A stretch of DNA of 64,000 nt from positions 1 through 64,000 of the forward strand of contig QWII01000064.1 in assembly GCA_021405325.1 (NCBI GenBank). The letters are read 5' to 3'. This DNA comes from Caldilinea sp. CFX5 (GTDB lineage Bacteria > Chloroflexota > Anaerolineae > Caldilineales > Caldilineaceae). Positions 16,153 to 24,772 of the stretch are shown in pieces. Under the pieces are notes generated by a model. The model saw only the letters and a list, made by a program, of their open reading frames with translations. It did no database searches and was not told the origin of the DNA. The position numbers and the translations under genes are program-made. Numbering within the stretch: position 1 is the stretch's first letter; every line of letters begins with the position of its first letter.

Positions 16153-16905
16153 ATGAACGCTTATTTCAAACTGACCTGGATGCAACTCAAGCTCTTTGGC
16201 CGCGAACCAGTGGCCCTCTTTTTTACGCTGGCCTTTCCCTTGATGGTCCTCTTGCTCTTTGGGATGATCTTCGGCAATGCGATTGATCCGCAATACGGGC
16301 CGCAACACGGGGGAGGGTATGGCTATATCGACGCCCTGGTTCCTGGCTTAGCCGCCATTATCATCGGCACGGTGGCCTTGATGTCGATCCCCGTCGCCAC
16401 CGCCACGGCCCGCGAACAGAAGATTTTGCGCCGCTACAAAGCAACCCCCATGCCGCCGCTGGTCTACCTGGCGGCCGATATTACCACAAACGTGTTGATC
16501 GCCCTCAGCGGGCTGGTCATCCTCATGATTGTGGCGCCGTTGGTGTTTGATTTGCGCTTTGGCGGGAATTGGCTTTACGTGTTCGGGGGCTTTCTGCTCA
16601 GTGCATTCGCTTTTGCGGCAGTCGGCTATATCGTGGCCGGTCTTTCGCCCACGGCGCGCATCGCTGCGGTGGTGGGGCAAGTCCTCTTTTTCCCCATGAT
16701 GTTTCTTTCCGGGGTGGGGTTCCCGCCCGAGATCATGCCCGCCGGGGTGCGGGCGGTGGCCCAGTGGCTCCCGCTGACGCACGTAGTCAACTTGCTCCAA
16801 AATCTGTGGTTTGGGCAAGGCTGGTCTGCTCAGTCCGTCCTTGTCTTGGGGCTAATGCTCGTCCTGGGTACGGCGGTTTCAGTCTATACTTTCCGCTGGG
16901 AATAG
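16153..16905 (+). CDS. ABC-2 type permease
   Basis: A 250-residue membrane protein with six helices, preceded by AGGAGGAG. The ABC-2 signature region is present: ALMSIPVATATAREQKILRRYKATPMPP, where REQ...LRR..ATP is the conserved cytoplasmic loop, and LFFPMMFLSGVGFPPEIMPAGVR near the C-terminus. It should form the transmembrane half of the exporter with the upstream ATPase. The operon continues into the histidine kinase after 63 bases. Confidence 0.9.
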   Translation: MNAYFKLTWMQLKLFGREPVALFFTLAFPLMVLLLFGMIFGNAIDPQYGPQHGGGYGYIDALVPGLAAIIIGTVALMSIPVATATAREQKILRRYKATPMPPLVYLAADITTNVLIALSGLVILMIVAPLVFDLRFGGNWLYVFGGFLLSAFAFAAVGYIVAGLSPTARIAAVVGQVLFFPMMFLSGVGFPPEIMPAGVRAVAQWLPLTHVVNLLQNLWFGQGWSAQSVLVLGLMLVLGTAVSVYTFRWE

Positions 16906-16968
16906 GGTGTGCTAAACTGTAAGCAAGGTTGGTAGACGCGTAATATGTGTCGCGGGAGGATCGTAAAA

Positions 16969-18264
16969 ATGAGTGAGCATCGTCCGGCAAAAACAGACCT
17001 TTGGGACAAAGGCTGGTGGCTGTGGTCGCTCATTCTTTACGCTACCCTCCTCTTCGCCGCTGTCCAGGTCTGGTTCGATGATCGATACACGGCCGCGCAA
17101 AAGGGACAGATGGTGATCCTGACCGTGGGTTTCGCCTTATGGAACGGGGCGTTTATTACCTATCTTCGCAACCACGCCGCAGACTTTACCCGTGAACGTG
17201 ATCGCTATCTTGTGCGCGCCCTCATCTACCTGGCCGGTGCGATCGGGCTATGGTTTGCGCTTGCTTCACGGTATCCCGATTTTAACCTGGTCTTGGCTAG
17301 CCTGCCTCCGCAACTCTTTAGTTATGTGCGACTCCGATGGGCTATCCCAATTGGCATCGTTTTGACAGGAATGGCTACTTACTTGCAGGCGCCAACGATT
17401 GCGGGCTTACTGCCAGGCTTCGGTAACGAATGGGTAGGGGTCTTTTTGATCGTGAGCGCGGCGGCTATCCTCTTCGCCTTCTATCTCAATGGCATCATGA
17501 CGCAAAGTGCGGACCGGCGTGAACTCATCGATCAGTTAGAGGCCACCCGTGCAGAGCTAGCAGCGGCTGAACGGCGTGAAGGAATCCTGCAAGAGCGCGC
17601 ACGGCTGGCCCGCGAGATTCACGACACCCTGGCGCAGGGGTTCATCAGCATCATCACGCATCTGGAAGCGAGTGAACAAAACCTGGCTGAAAATGTGGGC
17701 CAAAGCCGCCATCATCTCACGCAGGCGAAAGAGATGGCACGGCGCGGCGTGAACCAAGCCCGTCGGGTGGTCCAAGATTTACGTCCCGAGGTGCTTGAGA
17801 AATCGCCCTTGCCAGAAGCCATCAAGCGGGTGGTACAGGAGTGGACGCAACAGAGCGGTATTCAGGCCCAAACGACTATCACCGGCGTCCACAACCATTT
17901 GCACCCGGAAGCGGAAACGACCCTCATCCGCGCCGTGCAAGAGGCGCTGGCCAATGTACAAAAACACGCGCAAGCTTCATCTGTCCAGGTCACCCTCTCC
18001 TATATGGACGATGTCCTGATGTTGGACGTACAGGATAATGGCATTGGACTCGAAAACGCTCCACCTCCCAGCAAGGGCGGTGGCTACGGGCTGATAGCGA
18101 TGCGTCAGCGAGTTAGTCAAGTTGGCGGCTCCTTAACGGTGGAGAGCGAGCCAGGCGAGGGAACCACGGTGGTGATCCAGTTACCCATGCAACCGATGGC
18201 TCACCCTCAATCTGCTGAACAAGAGGATATTTATGAAACCAATTCGCGTTCTGCTCGTGGATGA
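16969..18264 (+). CDS. NarL/LiaS-type sensor histidine kinase
   Basis: A 431-residue kinase. The ATG at 16969 is chosen because GGGAGG lies eight bases upstream. Five or six membrane helices occupy residues 15-175. A short coiled coil then leads to the HisKA_3 dimerisation domain, with the phosphorylated histidine in LAREIHDTLAQG (His218). The C-terminal HATPase domain shows VQEALANVQKHAQ, DNGIGL and GGGYGLIAMRQRV. It most likely senses a membrane-related stress and controls the adjacent exporter through the overlapping response regulator gene. Confidence 0.92.
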   Translation: MSEHRPAKTDLWDKGWWLWSLILYATLLFAAVQVWFDDRYTAAQKGQMVILTVGFALWNGAFITYLRNHAADFTRERDRYLVRALIYLAGAIGLWFALASRYPDFNLVLASLPPQLFSYVRLRWAIPIGIVLTGMATYLQAPTIAGLLPGFGNEWVGVFLIVSAAAILFAFYLNGIMTQSADRRELIDQLEATRAELAAAERREGILQERARLAREIHDTLAQGFISIITHLEASEQNLAENVGQSRHHLTQAKEMARRGVNQARRVVQDLRPEVLEKSPLPEAIKRVVQEWTQQSGIQAQTTITGVHNHLHPEAETTLIRAVQEALANVQKHAQASSVQVTLSYMDDVLMLDVQDNGIGLENAPPPSKGGGYGLIAMRQRVSQVGGSLTVESEPGEGTTVVIQLPMQPMAHPQSAEQEDIYETNSRSARG

Positions 18265-18874
18265 CCATCCGGTGGTGCGGGCCGGGATTGAAGGGATTTT
18301 GAACAGCCAACCTGACATTGCGGTGGTCGGCGAAGCAAGCGACGGGATTGAGGCGATTTACCTCAACCAAACGTTGCAGCCCGATGTCATTCTGATGGAT
18401 TTGCAGATGCCCAAAATGGACGGTGTAACGGCCATCAAAGCCATTCGTGAGCAAGCGAACCCACCGCACATTCTCGTATTGACCACGTATGATACGGATG
18501 CCGATATTGTCCAGGCGATCCAAGCGGGCGCGACTGGCTATCTCCTCAAGGATACGCCGCGTGCGGACTTTTTTGCCGCCGTGCGCCAGGTAGCGCAAGG
18601 CAAATCGGTCTTAACGCCAGTCGTCGCCTCCCGTTTAATGGCGCACATGAGAGCCCCAGCCGAGGAACAGTTGAGTGGTCGAGAAATTGAGGTCTTGACG
18701 CTTGTTGCTCAGGGCCATAGCAACCAGGATATTGCCAAGCAGTTGCATATTAGCACGGCTACGGTAAAAACCCATCTGATTCATATCTACGGCAAGCTAG
18801 GGGTGAGTGACCGTACTGCCGCTGTGACCACGGCTTTAGAAAAGGGCATTTTGCGCCTCAACAGCTCCTCATAG
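18233..18874 (+). CDS. NarL/LuxR-type response regulator
   Basis: A 213-residue regulator whose start lies 32 bases inside the kinase gene, so translation is coupled. The receiver domain has VDDHPVVRAG, phospho-acceptor Asp56 in VILMDLQMPKMDG and Lys in YLLKDTP. The C-terminal LuxR helix-turn-helix is LSGREIEVLTLVAQGHSNQDIAKQLHISTATVKTHL. Together with the three upstream genes it forms an exporter plus cognate two-component operon of the kind used for antibiotic or envelope-stress resistance in Gram-positive bacteria. Confidence 0.93.
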   Translation: MKPIRVLLVDDHPVVRAGIEGILNSQPDIAVVGEASDGIEAIYLNQTLQPDVILMDLQMPKMDGVTAIKAIREQANPPHILVLTTYDTDADIVQAIQAGATGYLLKDTPRADFFAAVRQVAQGKSVLTPVVASRLMAHMRAPAEEQLSGREIEVLTLVAQGHSNQDIAKQLHISTATVKTHLIHIYGKLGVSDRTAAVTTALEKGILRLNSSS

Positions 18875-18917
18875 ACAAAATAAATAGAAACGGAATTTAA
18901 CAATAACTTTCAGGTCG

Positions 18918-18994
18918 GGGCCACCCTTCCTGGAAGAGGCAACGAGCGTCTGGTTATCCGGAACGGTTCCCGCCTCTTCCAGGAAGGGTGGCCC
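18918..18994. repeat. large hairpin with 23-bp perfect arms
   Basis: Left arm 18918-18940 and right arm 18972-18994 are perfectly complementary; the core is CACCCTTCCTGGAAGAGGC. The interval is 31 bases. It follows the response regulator gene by 43 bases and may end that operon, although no T-run follows. Confidence 0.85.
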
Positions 18995-19056
18995 GCGTCT
19001 ATACCTAAACAGTTCCATTAAACGCAACATTTTCTGTCGACAGCTTTGTCGATAGT

Positions 19057-19085
19057 TTGTCGACTCGCCCCTGCTATGCTATGTC
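19057..19085 (+). promoter_or_regulatory. candidate sigma-70-type promoter
   Basis: TTGTCG (19057-19062) and TATGTC (19080-19085) are separated by 17 bases. The C-rich spacer ending CTATGC resembles the promoter at 59308-59336. What it would drive is unclear: the next gene starts 380 bases downstream, beyond a large imperfect hairpin. Confidence 0.35.
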
Positions 19086-19110
19086 CAGCAGCGTGAACAG
19101 CAGGAACGTA

Positions 19111-19242
19111 GCTAGTTTCTGTTGCGAAAAGGCAAAATCAACCGCAAAGGCGCAAAGTTCGCAAAGAAAGCCAGTGTGAATCCTTTGCGCTCTTCGCGTC
19201 TTTGCGGTTAATGGATGACTTTCGCAACAAGAACTAGCTAGC
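19111..19242. repeat. long imperfect hairpin containing the AACCGCAAAGGCGCAAAG repeat
   Basis: The left side GCTAGTTTCTGTTGCGAAA (19111-19129) pairs with TTTCGCAACAAGAACTAGC near 19220-19238. The inner AACCGCAAAGGCGCAAAG pairs with CTTTGCGCTCTTCGCGTC plus TTTGCGGTT. The remaining bases between 18875 and 19467 hold the 18918 hairpin, the candidate promoter above and no recognisable gene. Confidence 0.75.
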
Positions 19243-19467
19243 CGTCAGCGAGGGGTAGATGCAAGGGTTTATCAATAGCCGAAGGGTGGGGCAACCATCC
19301 GCGGCCAAAACCATCCCTTGCCCCTCACTTTGGATGGAGCAAAACGGATGAAAAATCAGGTACGCTGGTGTTACCCAGGTGGGGTGCGACCAGTTGATGT
19401 CGGGAAAATTATGGATGTTCGCGCGCGTTCAACCTTGCCTTTTTGAGATCGTCAAAGGAGAAACAGA

Positions 19468-20079
19468 ATGCAACAGAAACAAATTCGTTGGGCTGGCCTG
19501 GCCTGTCTGCTTGGTGGCCTGCTGTTTTTGGGCGTCAATCTGCTGCCGCCCCAGTCGTCGCCACTGCTCCTGGATGGGGTGAGTGTCCTTCTGCTGGTGG
19601 GTCTGGTGGGGGGACCGCTGGGGGTACGCGGTCTGTATGGCTTCGGGCAGGGGAAGGTGCGTCGTCTGGGCGGTGTGGGGGCGATCATCACGCTGTTAGG
19701 GCTGCTCGTGTACCTGTTCGGCGTCTTCGCCAATCGCCTTAACCCGGAGCTGGGTTTTCTCTATGCGCTCGGCGCGTTGTTCTCCGGCCTGGGGATGCTG
19801 TTGGCGGGCATTGCCGTTATGGTCGCACGCCAATGGCCAGGCTGGCGCCGCTTTGCGCCGCTGCTGGTCGGGCTGTACTACGTACTCATGATCCCGATCC
19901 AGATTCTCTTCTTTATCGGCCCCGCGGGTGAACCCTCCCACCTGTTGCTGGGCTTTTGGGGGGTGACCTGGGCCTTGCTCGGTTATGCGCTTACATCGGC
20001 TGACCGTCAAGTCGGGAGAACAGCAGCGCGGCCATCTGTTGACTTCGCCGCTTTCCCTGGCAAAAAGAAGATGGCATAG
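19468..20079 (+). CDS. polytopic membrane protein, paralogue of the gene at 11444
   Basis: A 203-residue protein of about six membrane helices; AAAGGAGAAAC precedes the start. It shares with the 11444 protein the order of helices and the LLAGIAVMVARQWPGWRRFAPLLVGLYYV segment. Function is not known. Its last 73 bases overlap, tail to tail, the 3' end of the EamA transporter gene on the other strand, so its final 24 residues (RQVGRTAARPSVDFAAFPGKKKMA) may be poorly constrained. Confidence 0.75.
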   Translation: MQQKQIRWAGLACLLGGLLFLGVNLLPPQSSPLLLDGVSVLLLVGLVGGPLGVRGLYGFGQGKVRRLGGVGAIITLLGLLVYLFGVFANRLNPELGFLYALGALFSGLGMLLAGIAVMVARQWPGWRRFAPLLVGLYYVLMIPIQILFFIGPAGEPSHLLLGFWGVTWALLGYALTSADRQVGRTAARPSVDFAAFPGKKKMA

Positions 20080-20942
20080 ACCGCCAGCAGAATCATGCCG
20101 GCGCCTAGCCATTGGGTCAAGGTCAAGCGTTCGTCCAAAAACAAGAAGGCGCCGCCCACGCCAAAGACAGGGATGAGGTTGAGACAAGCGCCGGCAACCG
20201 TGGCATTGACACGGGCCAGGCCGTAGAGATAGAACCAGAAGGCCAGCGCATAGTACAAGAGACCGGACGCACCGGCCCGCAGCCAGTCAGCGATAGGTAA
20301 GCTGACGAGTGCTTCGATGCCAGTGATGTGCAGTTCAAAGGGCCAGATTGCCAGCGCCCAGCCCAGGGCAAAACTCTGTTGGAGGGCGACGGCAAAGAGC
20401 GGACTCATGTCTGAAAAACGGCGAGCCAGGACAGTGTAAAAGGCGCAGCATAACACACCCAGCAGAATGAGGCTGCTTCCGTAGAAATCGCCACCGGTCG
20501 AGCCAAGTAGTGTTGAGCCGCCGATCAGGATCACGCCGCCGAGGGCAATGGCCGAGAAGGTAATCAACTTCGGCGTGAGTTGTTCACCCAATAACAACCA
20601 GGCCAGCGCCAGAATGAGGACCGGTTCGGTCGCCCACAACAGGGTAGAGATACTGACAGTGGTTGTGGTCAGGCCAATCAAACTGAGCGTGTAGGAGACG
20701 CCAGGGTTGAGCCAACCGAGCAGGCCGAGTGGCAAGAGGCGGCTGCGGTTTACAGGGAAATTCTTGCTCAGGGAAACGAACACCCAGAGCAGGAGAACAC
20801 TAACGCCCAATTGCATCACCAAGAGGGTGATGGGCGGAATGGTGATGAGAATACTTTTGGTAATGACGGTGGCGCCGCCCCAACACGCGGCAGCGGCGAT
20901 CAGGGCCGCTACGGCCCAACCGTCGGCAATTTTGTGATTCAT
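20007..20942 (-). CDS. EamA (drug/metabolite exporter) family transporter
   Basis: A 311-residue, ten-helix transporter with two EamA repeats. The first starts WAVAALIAAAACWGGATVITKS and contains the PVLILALAWLLLGEQLT motif. The second includes YALAFWFYLYGLARVNATVAGACLNLIPVFGVGGAFLFLDERLT, the duplicated P...A.....L.E..T signature. The start at 20942 has TATGGAG seven bases upstream; a longer frame to 21020 is not needed. It probably exports an amino acid or other small metabolite. The C-terminus overlaps the convergent gene at 19468-20079. Confidence 0.88.
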   Translation of the reverse strand: MNHKIADGWAVAALIAAAACWGGATVITKSILITIPPITLLVMQLGVSVLLLWVFVSLSKNFPVNRSRLLPLGLLGWLNPGVSYTLSLIGLTTTTVSISTLLWATEPVLILALAWLLLGEQLTPKLITFSAIALGGVILIGGSTLLGSTGGDFYGSSLILLGVLCCAFYTVLARRFSDMSPLFAVALQQSFALGWALAIWPFELHITGIEALVSLPIADWLRAGASGLLYYALAFWFYLYGLARVNATVAGACLNLIPVFGVGGAFLFLDERLTLTQWLGAGMILLAVYAIFFLPGKAAKSTDGRAAVLPT

Positions 20943-21129
20943 GTGGACACTCCATAGAAAAGCAGAGGCTAGCTGTTCGACGCGACAAATTGACCGGGTG
21001 TCAATGCCGGCAAGCGTCATCGTCGCAACAAGTGGAGCCGGGCAGGCGGAATGGCCGGTAGATCACAGGAAATTGCTTCATGTGGCAATTGTATCATGCG
21101 TTCGCCAGAAGGCGAAAGGGAAAAGAACC

Positions 21130-21936
21130 ATGTCAACGCGTAACCATCCTTATGTCATTGAAGGTGGGCAGGCCGGCAAAGCGCGCCTGAGCGTACTCTC
21201 TCAGACGTTAGAACCAACCACGCTCGCCCTGCTCGAACGGATTGGTATTGAACCAGGCATGGATTGCCTCGATGTGGGCAGCGGCGGCGGCGATGTGACG
21301 CGGTTGCTGGCGCACATGGTGGGGCCACGAGGCAGGGTTGTCGGGATAGATTTTGATGCCGAGATCATCCGTCTCGCTGCCGCTGATGCTGAGGCGACTG
21401 GGCTGGATCAGGTGAGCTTTCGGGTGGCCAATGTCTATGACCTGGAACCGGAGCCGCTCTTTGATCGAGTCTATGTACGCTTCTTGCTCACCCATCTGCC
21501 CGACCCGGCGCGGGCCTTGCGCAGGCTGGTGCAGATGCTCAAACCGGGCGGCATCCTTATCGCCGAGGATGTGGAGATGAGCGGGCGCTTCTGCCATCCG
21601 GCTTTCCCGCTCTTTGATGCCGGCGCGCACCTCTACAGCACTGCTGCCCGTCGCAAAGGCGGCGACCCGGACATTGGGCCAAAGCTGCCAGGGTTGTTAC
21701 AGGCAGCAGGGTTACAGGAGGTCGGCGTTAATCTGGTACAGCCGGTGTTTCTACACGGTAAAGGGAAGACGATGATGTCGCTCACCTTACACCGCGTCGC
21801 TGATGCCGTGTTAGCGGAAGGGCTGGCGTCGGCCAGCGAATTTGCCATGCTGGTGACGGAAATCGCTGCCTTTGAAGCGCGACCGGATACCCTGGTTAGT
21901 TTGCCACGCATCTTTCAGGTGTGGGGCGCCAATTAA
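21130..21936 (+). CDS. class I SAM-dependent methyltransferase
   Basis: A 268-residue enzyme. Motif I is LDVGSGGGDVTRLLA, the acidic loop is VVGIDFD, and post-motifs are FDRVYVRFLLTHLPDPARALRRLVQMLKPGG followed by ILIAEDVEM, as in ubiE/Methyltransf_25 enzymes acting on small molecules. AAGGGAAAAG precedes the ATG at 21130. A small stem TTCGCC/GGCGAA (21101-21116) sits just upstream. It is 14 bases ahead of the SnoaL-like gene, so the two are probably one transcript. Confidence 0.85.
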   Translation: MSTRNHPYVIEGGQAGKARLSVLSQTLEPTTLALLERIGIEPGMDCLDVGSGGGDVTRLLAHMVGPRGRVVGIDFDAEIIRLAAADAEATGLDQVSFRVANVYDLEPEPLFDRVYVRFLLTHLPDPARALRRLVQMLKPGGILIAEDVEMSGRFCHPAFPLFDAGAHLYSTAARRKGGDPDIGPKLPGLLQAAGLQEVGVNLVQPVFLHGKGKTMMSLTLHRVADAVLAEGLASASEFAMLVTEIAAFEARPDTLVSLPRIFQVWGAN

Positions 21937-21950
21937 TGAAGGAGAAGACT

Positions 21951-22403
21951 ATGCAAACCCAACCCACCGAAGCCAGTTTCCGCCAGTTCTTGGGGCAAAT
22001 GGATGAGGCGACCAACCGCTTTCTCAACGGTGACAACAGCTTGTGGAAGCAACTCTGTTCACGCGCCGATGACGCCACTATCTTTGGCGGCTGGGGCGGT
22101 TTTGAACAGGGGTGGAGCAGGCTTGACGCCAAATACACCTGGGCGATGGCGCGCTTTGTCGAAGGCGAATTACAGGTCGAGTACAAGGTTGTCAATGTCA
22201 GTGGTAACTTGGCCTACACGGTTGCCTTTGAACGCAGCCAGGTACGCCTCATCGATCAGGCAGACGCCGCGCCGATGGTCTTACGCGTCACCCAACTCTA
22301 CCGCTATGAAGAAGGCGGTTGGAAACTGCTCCACCGTCACGCCGACCCGTTGTTGGAAATCATGACGCCGGCGGCTGTTTTACAGAAAGGGGCCGCGCAA
22401 TAG
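21951..22403 (+). CDS. NTF2/SnoaL-fold protein, cytosolic paralogue of the 7055 lipoprotein
   Basis: A 150-residue protein starting at 21951 after AAGGAGAAG. ASFRQFLGQMDEATNRFLNGD, WGGFEQGWSRLDAKYTWAMARF, NLAYTVAFERSQVRLI and GWKLLHRHADPLLE line up one by one with the lipoprotein at 7055-7588. This copy has no signal peptide, so the pair places the same fold on both sides of the membrane. It is probably ligand-binding or an isomerase; no catalytic residues are certain. Confidence 0.85.
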   Translation: MQTQPTEASFRQFLGQMDEATNRFLNGDNSLWKQLCSRADDATIFGGWGGFEQGWSRLDAKYTWAMARFVEGELQVEYKVVNVSGNLAYTVAFERSQVRLIDQADAAPMVLRVTQLYRYEEGGWKLLHRHADPLLEIMTPAAVLQKGAAQ

Positions 22404-22413
22404 GCAAGTACAT

Positions 22414-23589
22414 TCACTGGCTCAGAAAGACCGCGACCGTGTCACGCTCAAAGTCGCTTGTCACCAGATCGGGCTTGCCATCGCCATTCACGTCAGCGAC
22501 AGCGAGGCGCCAGGCGCCACCGTCCGTGGTAAGGGATGGGGCTGGCGTAAAAGCGCCCTGACCATCACCAAGGAGGATCGGGATGGCATCACCTGCCGCC
22601 GCAACAACATCGGCGTTGCCATCCCGGTTCACATCGACGAGCGCCAGATACCAGGGGGCGTAACCAGGGTCGAACGGCGAATCGGCCATTTCGCTAAAGC
22701 CGCCTTTGCCGTCGCCGAGCAGCACCGTCAGGGCGCGTTGCTCATGATGGGTGACGACCAGGTCGGGCGCGGCGTCGCCGTTGAGATCGCCGACCGCGAC
22801 AAACCAGGGCGCTGCCGTCTGCAAGGGGACTTGCGTCGGCTGGAAATCCCCCGTGCCGTCGCCGAACAGGAGGGTCAGGCTGCGGCTTGCGGCCAACTGC
22901 TGGCTGCGATTGGGGCCAGTCGCTGTATTAGTCGCAACGATGTCGAGAAGGCCATCGCGGTTGAGGTCAGCCAGCGTCAGCGGATAGGGACTGGGGCCAA
23001 CAGTGAAGGGCGAGTTGGGCGCCTGTGTAAAGCCGCCTTGTCCATCACCAAGCGCGACGGCGATATCGTTGTCAGGATTGCTGTTGGCCGTGACCAGATC
23101 GAGCTTGCCGTCGCCGTTGAGGTCGCCAAGCGCCAGACCGTGTGTATGTGGATGGGCGCCCGCTTTCATGGTGAAGGGCGAGTCTGGCGCTTGTGTAAAG
23201 CCACCTCGCCCGTTGCCACGGAGGAGAACAATGTCATAGCTGTCATGGGTCGCCAGCGCCAGATCCAGGTTGCCGTCACTGTCAATGTCGCCCAATGCCA
23301 TCTCGCTAGGGCTTTCCGGCAAGCCGTGTGGGCTGGCCGGTAGCGGACGAAACTGGCCGTTGCCTTGACCAATCAGCATAGTGATGCCGTTGTTGCCGGC
23401 GACAGCCAGGTCGGGCTGGCCGTCGTTGGTTACATCGCCAATCGCAACTGTTTCCGCCCCTGGTGCAACGGCGATGGGCGAGCCGGGGGCTGGGACAAAG
23501 AACGTTGGCGTACTGGTTGGTGGGCGGATACAGGCGACCAATCCAAAGAGAGCGGAAAAGAGTAACAGCGAGCGCATCGATCCAGTCAT
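22414..23589 (-). CDS. lipoprotein with seven FG-GAP/VCBS repeats (beta-propeller)
   Basis: A 391-residue secreted lipoprotein. The start at 23589 has AAGGAAAA upstream, and the lipobox GLVAC follows within the first 25 residues. Seven repeats of about 50 residues carry the calcium-binding signature, for example DVTNDGQPDLAVA, DLNGDGKLDLVTA and DVNGDGKPDLVTS. They are followed by LLGDGQGGF-type strands, as in integrin-like FG-GAP propellers. It is probably a surface-attached binding or structural protein. It is the only minus-strand gene besides EamA in the first 27 kb. Confidence 0.88.
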   Translation of the reverse strand: MTGSMRSLLLFSALFGLVACIRPPTSTPTFFVPAPGSPIAVAPGAETVAIGDVTNDGQPDLAVAGNNGITMLIGQGNGQFRPLPASPHGLPESPSEMALGDIDSDGNLDLALATHDSYDIVLLRGNGRGGFTQAPDSPFTMKAGAHPHTHGLALGDLNGDGKLDLVTANSNPDNDIAVALGDGQGGFTQAPNSPFTVGPSPYPLTLADLNRDGLLDIVATNTATGPNRSQQLAASRSLTLLFGDGTGDFQPTQVPLQTAAPWFVAVGDLNGDAAPDLVVTHHEQRALTVLLGDGKGGFSEMADSPFDPGYAPWYLALVDVNRDGNADVVAAAGDAIPILLGDGQGAFTPAPSLTTDGGAWRLAVADVNGDGKPDLVTSDFERDTVAVFLSQ

Positions 23590-23707
23590 AGTCGTTTTCC
23601 TTGTAGTGAGTATGTTGATGATCAGTGATTGTTGCATTTTGTATACACCCCTTGTCCGCTGGGGGTTCCCTTGTCTAGCGGATCGGTTCAATCGGAGAAA
23701 ACAACCT

Positions 23708-24037
23708 ATGTCACAAATGATTCTCACATCACCTATCCGCAAGCGGATGACCCGCCCTGAGCAACCGGCTCCGGTGGAGCAGCGCTGTGTCACCCCCGGT
23801 TGTACGGCTACGCACTGGACGGTGCAACTGCTCTCGGCGGCCAATGCCCTCTGGCGTGTCAGTAGTGCAACGGGTGGGTCGTACCTGGTCGCCGGTGTGA
23901 CGCCAGCCTGCCCGTGGTGCGGCGCCGACCTATTGGCGACGCCAGCACCCACTGATCAACTTGCCGACGATCTGCTACTGCCAGTCAGTGAAGCGTATCA
24001 ACCAAGCGAAGTTGCGGGCGAGTCGAAGTGGAACTAA
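23708..24037 (+). CDS. small zinc-ribbon-like protein, first of a tandem pair
   Basis: A 109-residue protein starting at 23708. It has CVTPGC near residue 27 and CPWCGADLL near 75, a spacing that could bind one zinc ion, around a central LWRVSSATGGSYLVAGVTPA segment. It ends ESKWN. The next gene encodes a homologue with the same landmarks. I do not recognise the family; neither a RiPP leader nor a catalytic motif is evident. Confidence 0.75.
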   Translation: MSQMILTSPIRKRMTRPEQPAPVEQRCVTPGCTATHWTVQLLSAANALWRVSSATGGSYLVAGVTPACPWCGADLLATPAPTDQLADDLLLPVSEAYQPSEVAGESKWN

Positions 24038-24058
24038 GCGAGAAATAAGGAGAAAACC

Positions 24059-24394
24059 ATGACACCCAATGCTATCTTTGAGACAGGTGCGCCCATGCGC
24101 GCCACGCAAGAGCAGTTGATCGACCAGCCGTCATACACCTGTTCAGGTCTGAGTTGCAAAGGAGCGCAATGGCAAGTGCAATGCTTGTCGGCCCATGATC
24201 AGCTTTGGCGGGTGAGCAGTACGACGGGCGGTTCTTATCTGGTCGCCGGCGCAACGCCCGCCTGCCCCTGGTGTGGGGCTGATCTACTCATGGTCGCCGT
24301 AGCACCAGCCGGGCAATCTACAAACGGGTTGCACCAGCCGAGCAGCGAATCCTTTCAACCGGAACGCGCAGGGCGCGAGTTGCAGTGGAACTAA
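24059..24394 (+). CDS. small zinc-ribbon-like protein, second of a tandem pair
   Basis: A 111-residue protein, preceded by AAGGAGAAAACC. CSGLSC, LWRVSSTTGGSYLVAGATPACPWCGADLL and the final QWN align with the preceding protein. The central 35 residues are nearly identical, while the N-terminal and C-terminal arms have diverged. The pair arose by tandem duplication and is probably co-transcribed. Function is unknown. Confidence 0.75.
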   Translation: MTPNAIFETGAPMRATQEQLIDQPSYTCSGLSCKGAQWQVQCLSAHDQLWRVSSTTGGSYLVAGATPACPWCGADLLMVAVAPAGQSTNGLHQPSSESFQPERAGRELQWN

Positions 24395-24478
24395 TTAAGA
24401 AGGCCGATAAGCTAGTGCGGTTTGTAAACCATAGGCATCAAGCGAAGGCGACCGCACCGGAAAACCAAGAAGACTCGT

Positions 24479-24671
24479 CTGTCACCCTGAAGGGGTCTTT
24501 AAGGTATGTACCTTAGAAGCTGTTTGAAAAGCGATGATCGGGGCCGCAAGAGTGCCGGGGAAGGGCCGGGGATCGTTCCCAATGACTGAGTTGTTTCTGG
24601 CCCTTCCCCGGCACTCTTGCTAGTTATCTACTTTTCAAACAGTTTCTTAGAGACCCTTTCAGGGTGACAGG
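24479..24671. repeat. nested palindromes (three concentric stems)
   Basis: The outer stem is CTGTCACCCTGAAGGGGTCT against AGACCCTTTCAGGGTGACAG (one mismatch). The middle stem is CTTAGAAGCTGTTTGAAAAG against CTTTTCAAACAGTTTCTTAG (near-perfect). The inner stem is 24546-24567 against 24599-24620, 22 bases and perfect. The inner stem is the same element as at 54995-55068. This fills most of the 378-base gap 24395-24772, which otherwise holds no gene I can support. Confidence 0.9.
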
Positions 24672-24772
24672 CGGCGCCTCTAGGTTTCACTGGGAACCTT
24701 TTGCTTGATGCGCATGGGTTTGCAACTGCGTCTACCAGTGGCGCCTTGTTGAGTAGCAAAGTGAGTGCATCA

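Noticed and set aside
22738..23343. A 201-codon plus-strand open frame that looks repetitive
   Set aside because: Its repeats are the reverse translation of the FG-GAP repeats on the other strand.
23708..24394. The tandem small proteins as RiPP precursors
   Set aside because: The conserved part is the middle with CPWCG, not an N-terminal leader with a variable core, and no modifying enzyme of a known RiPP class is adjacent.
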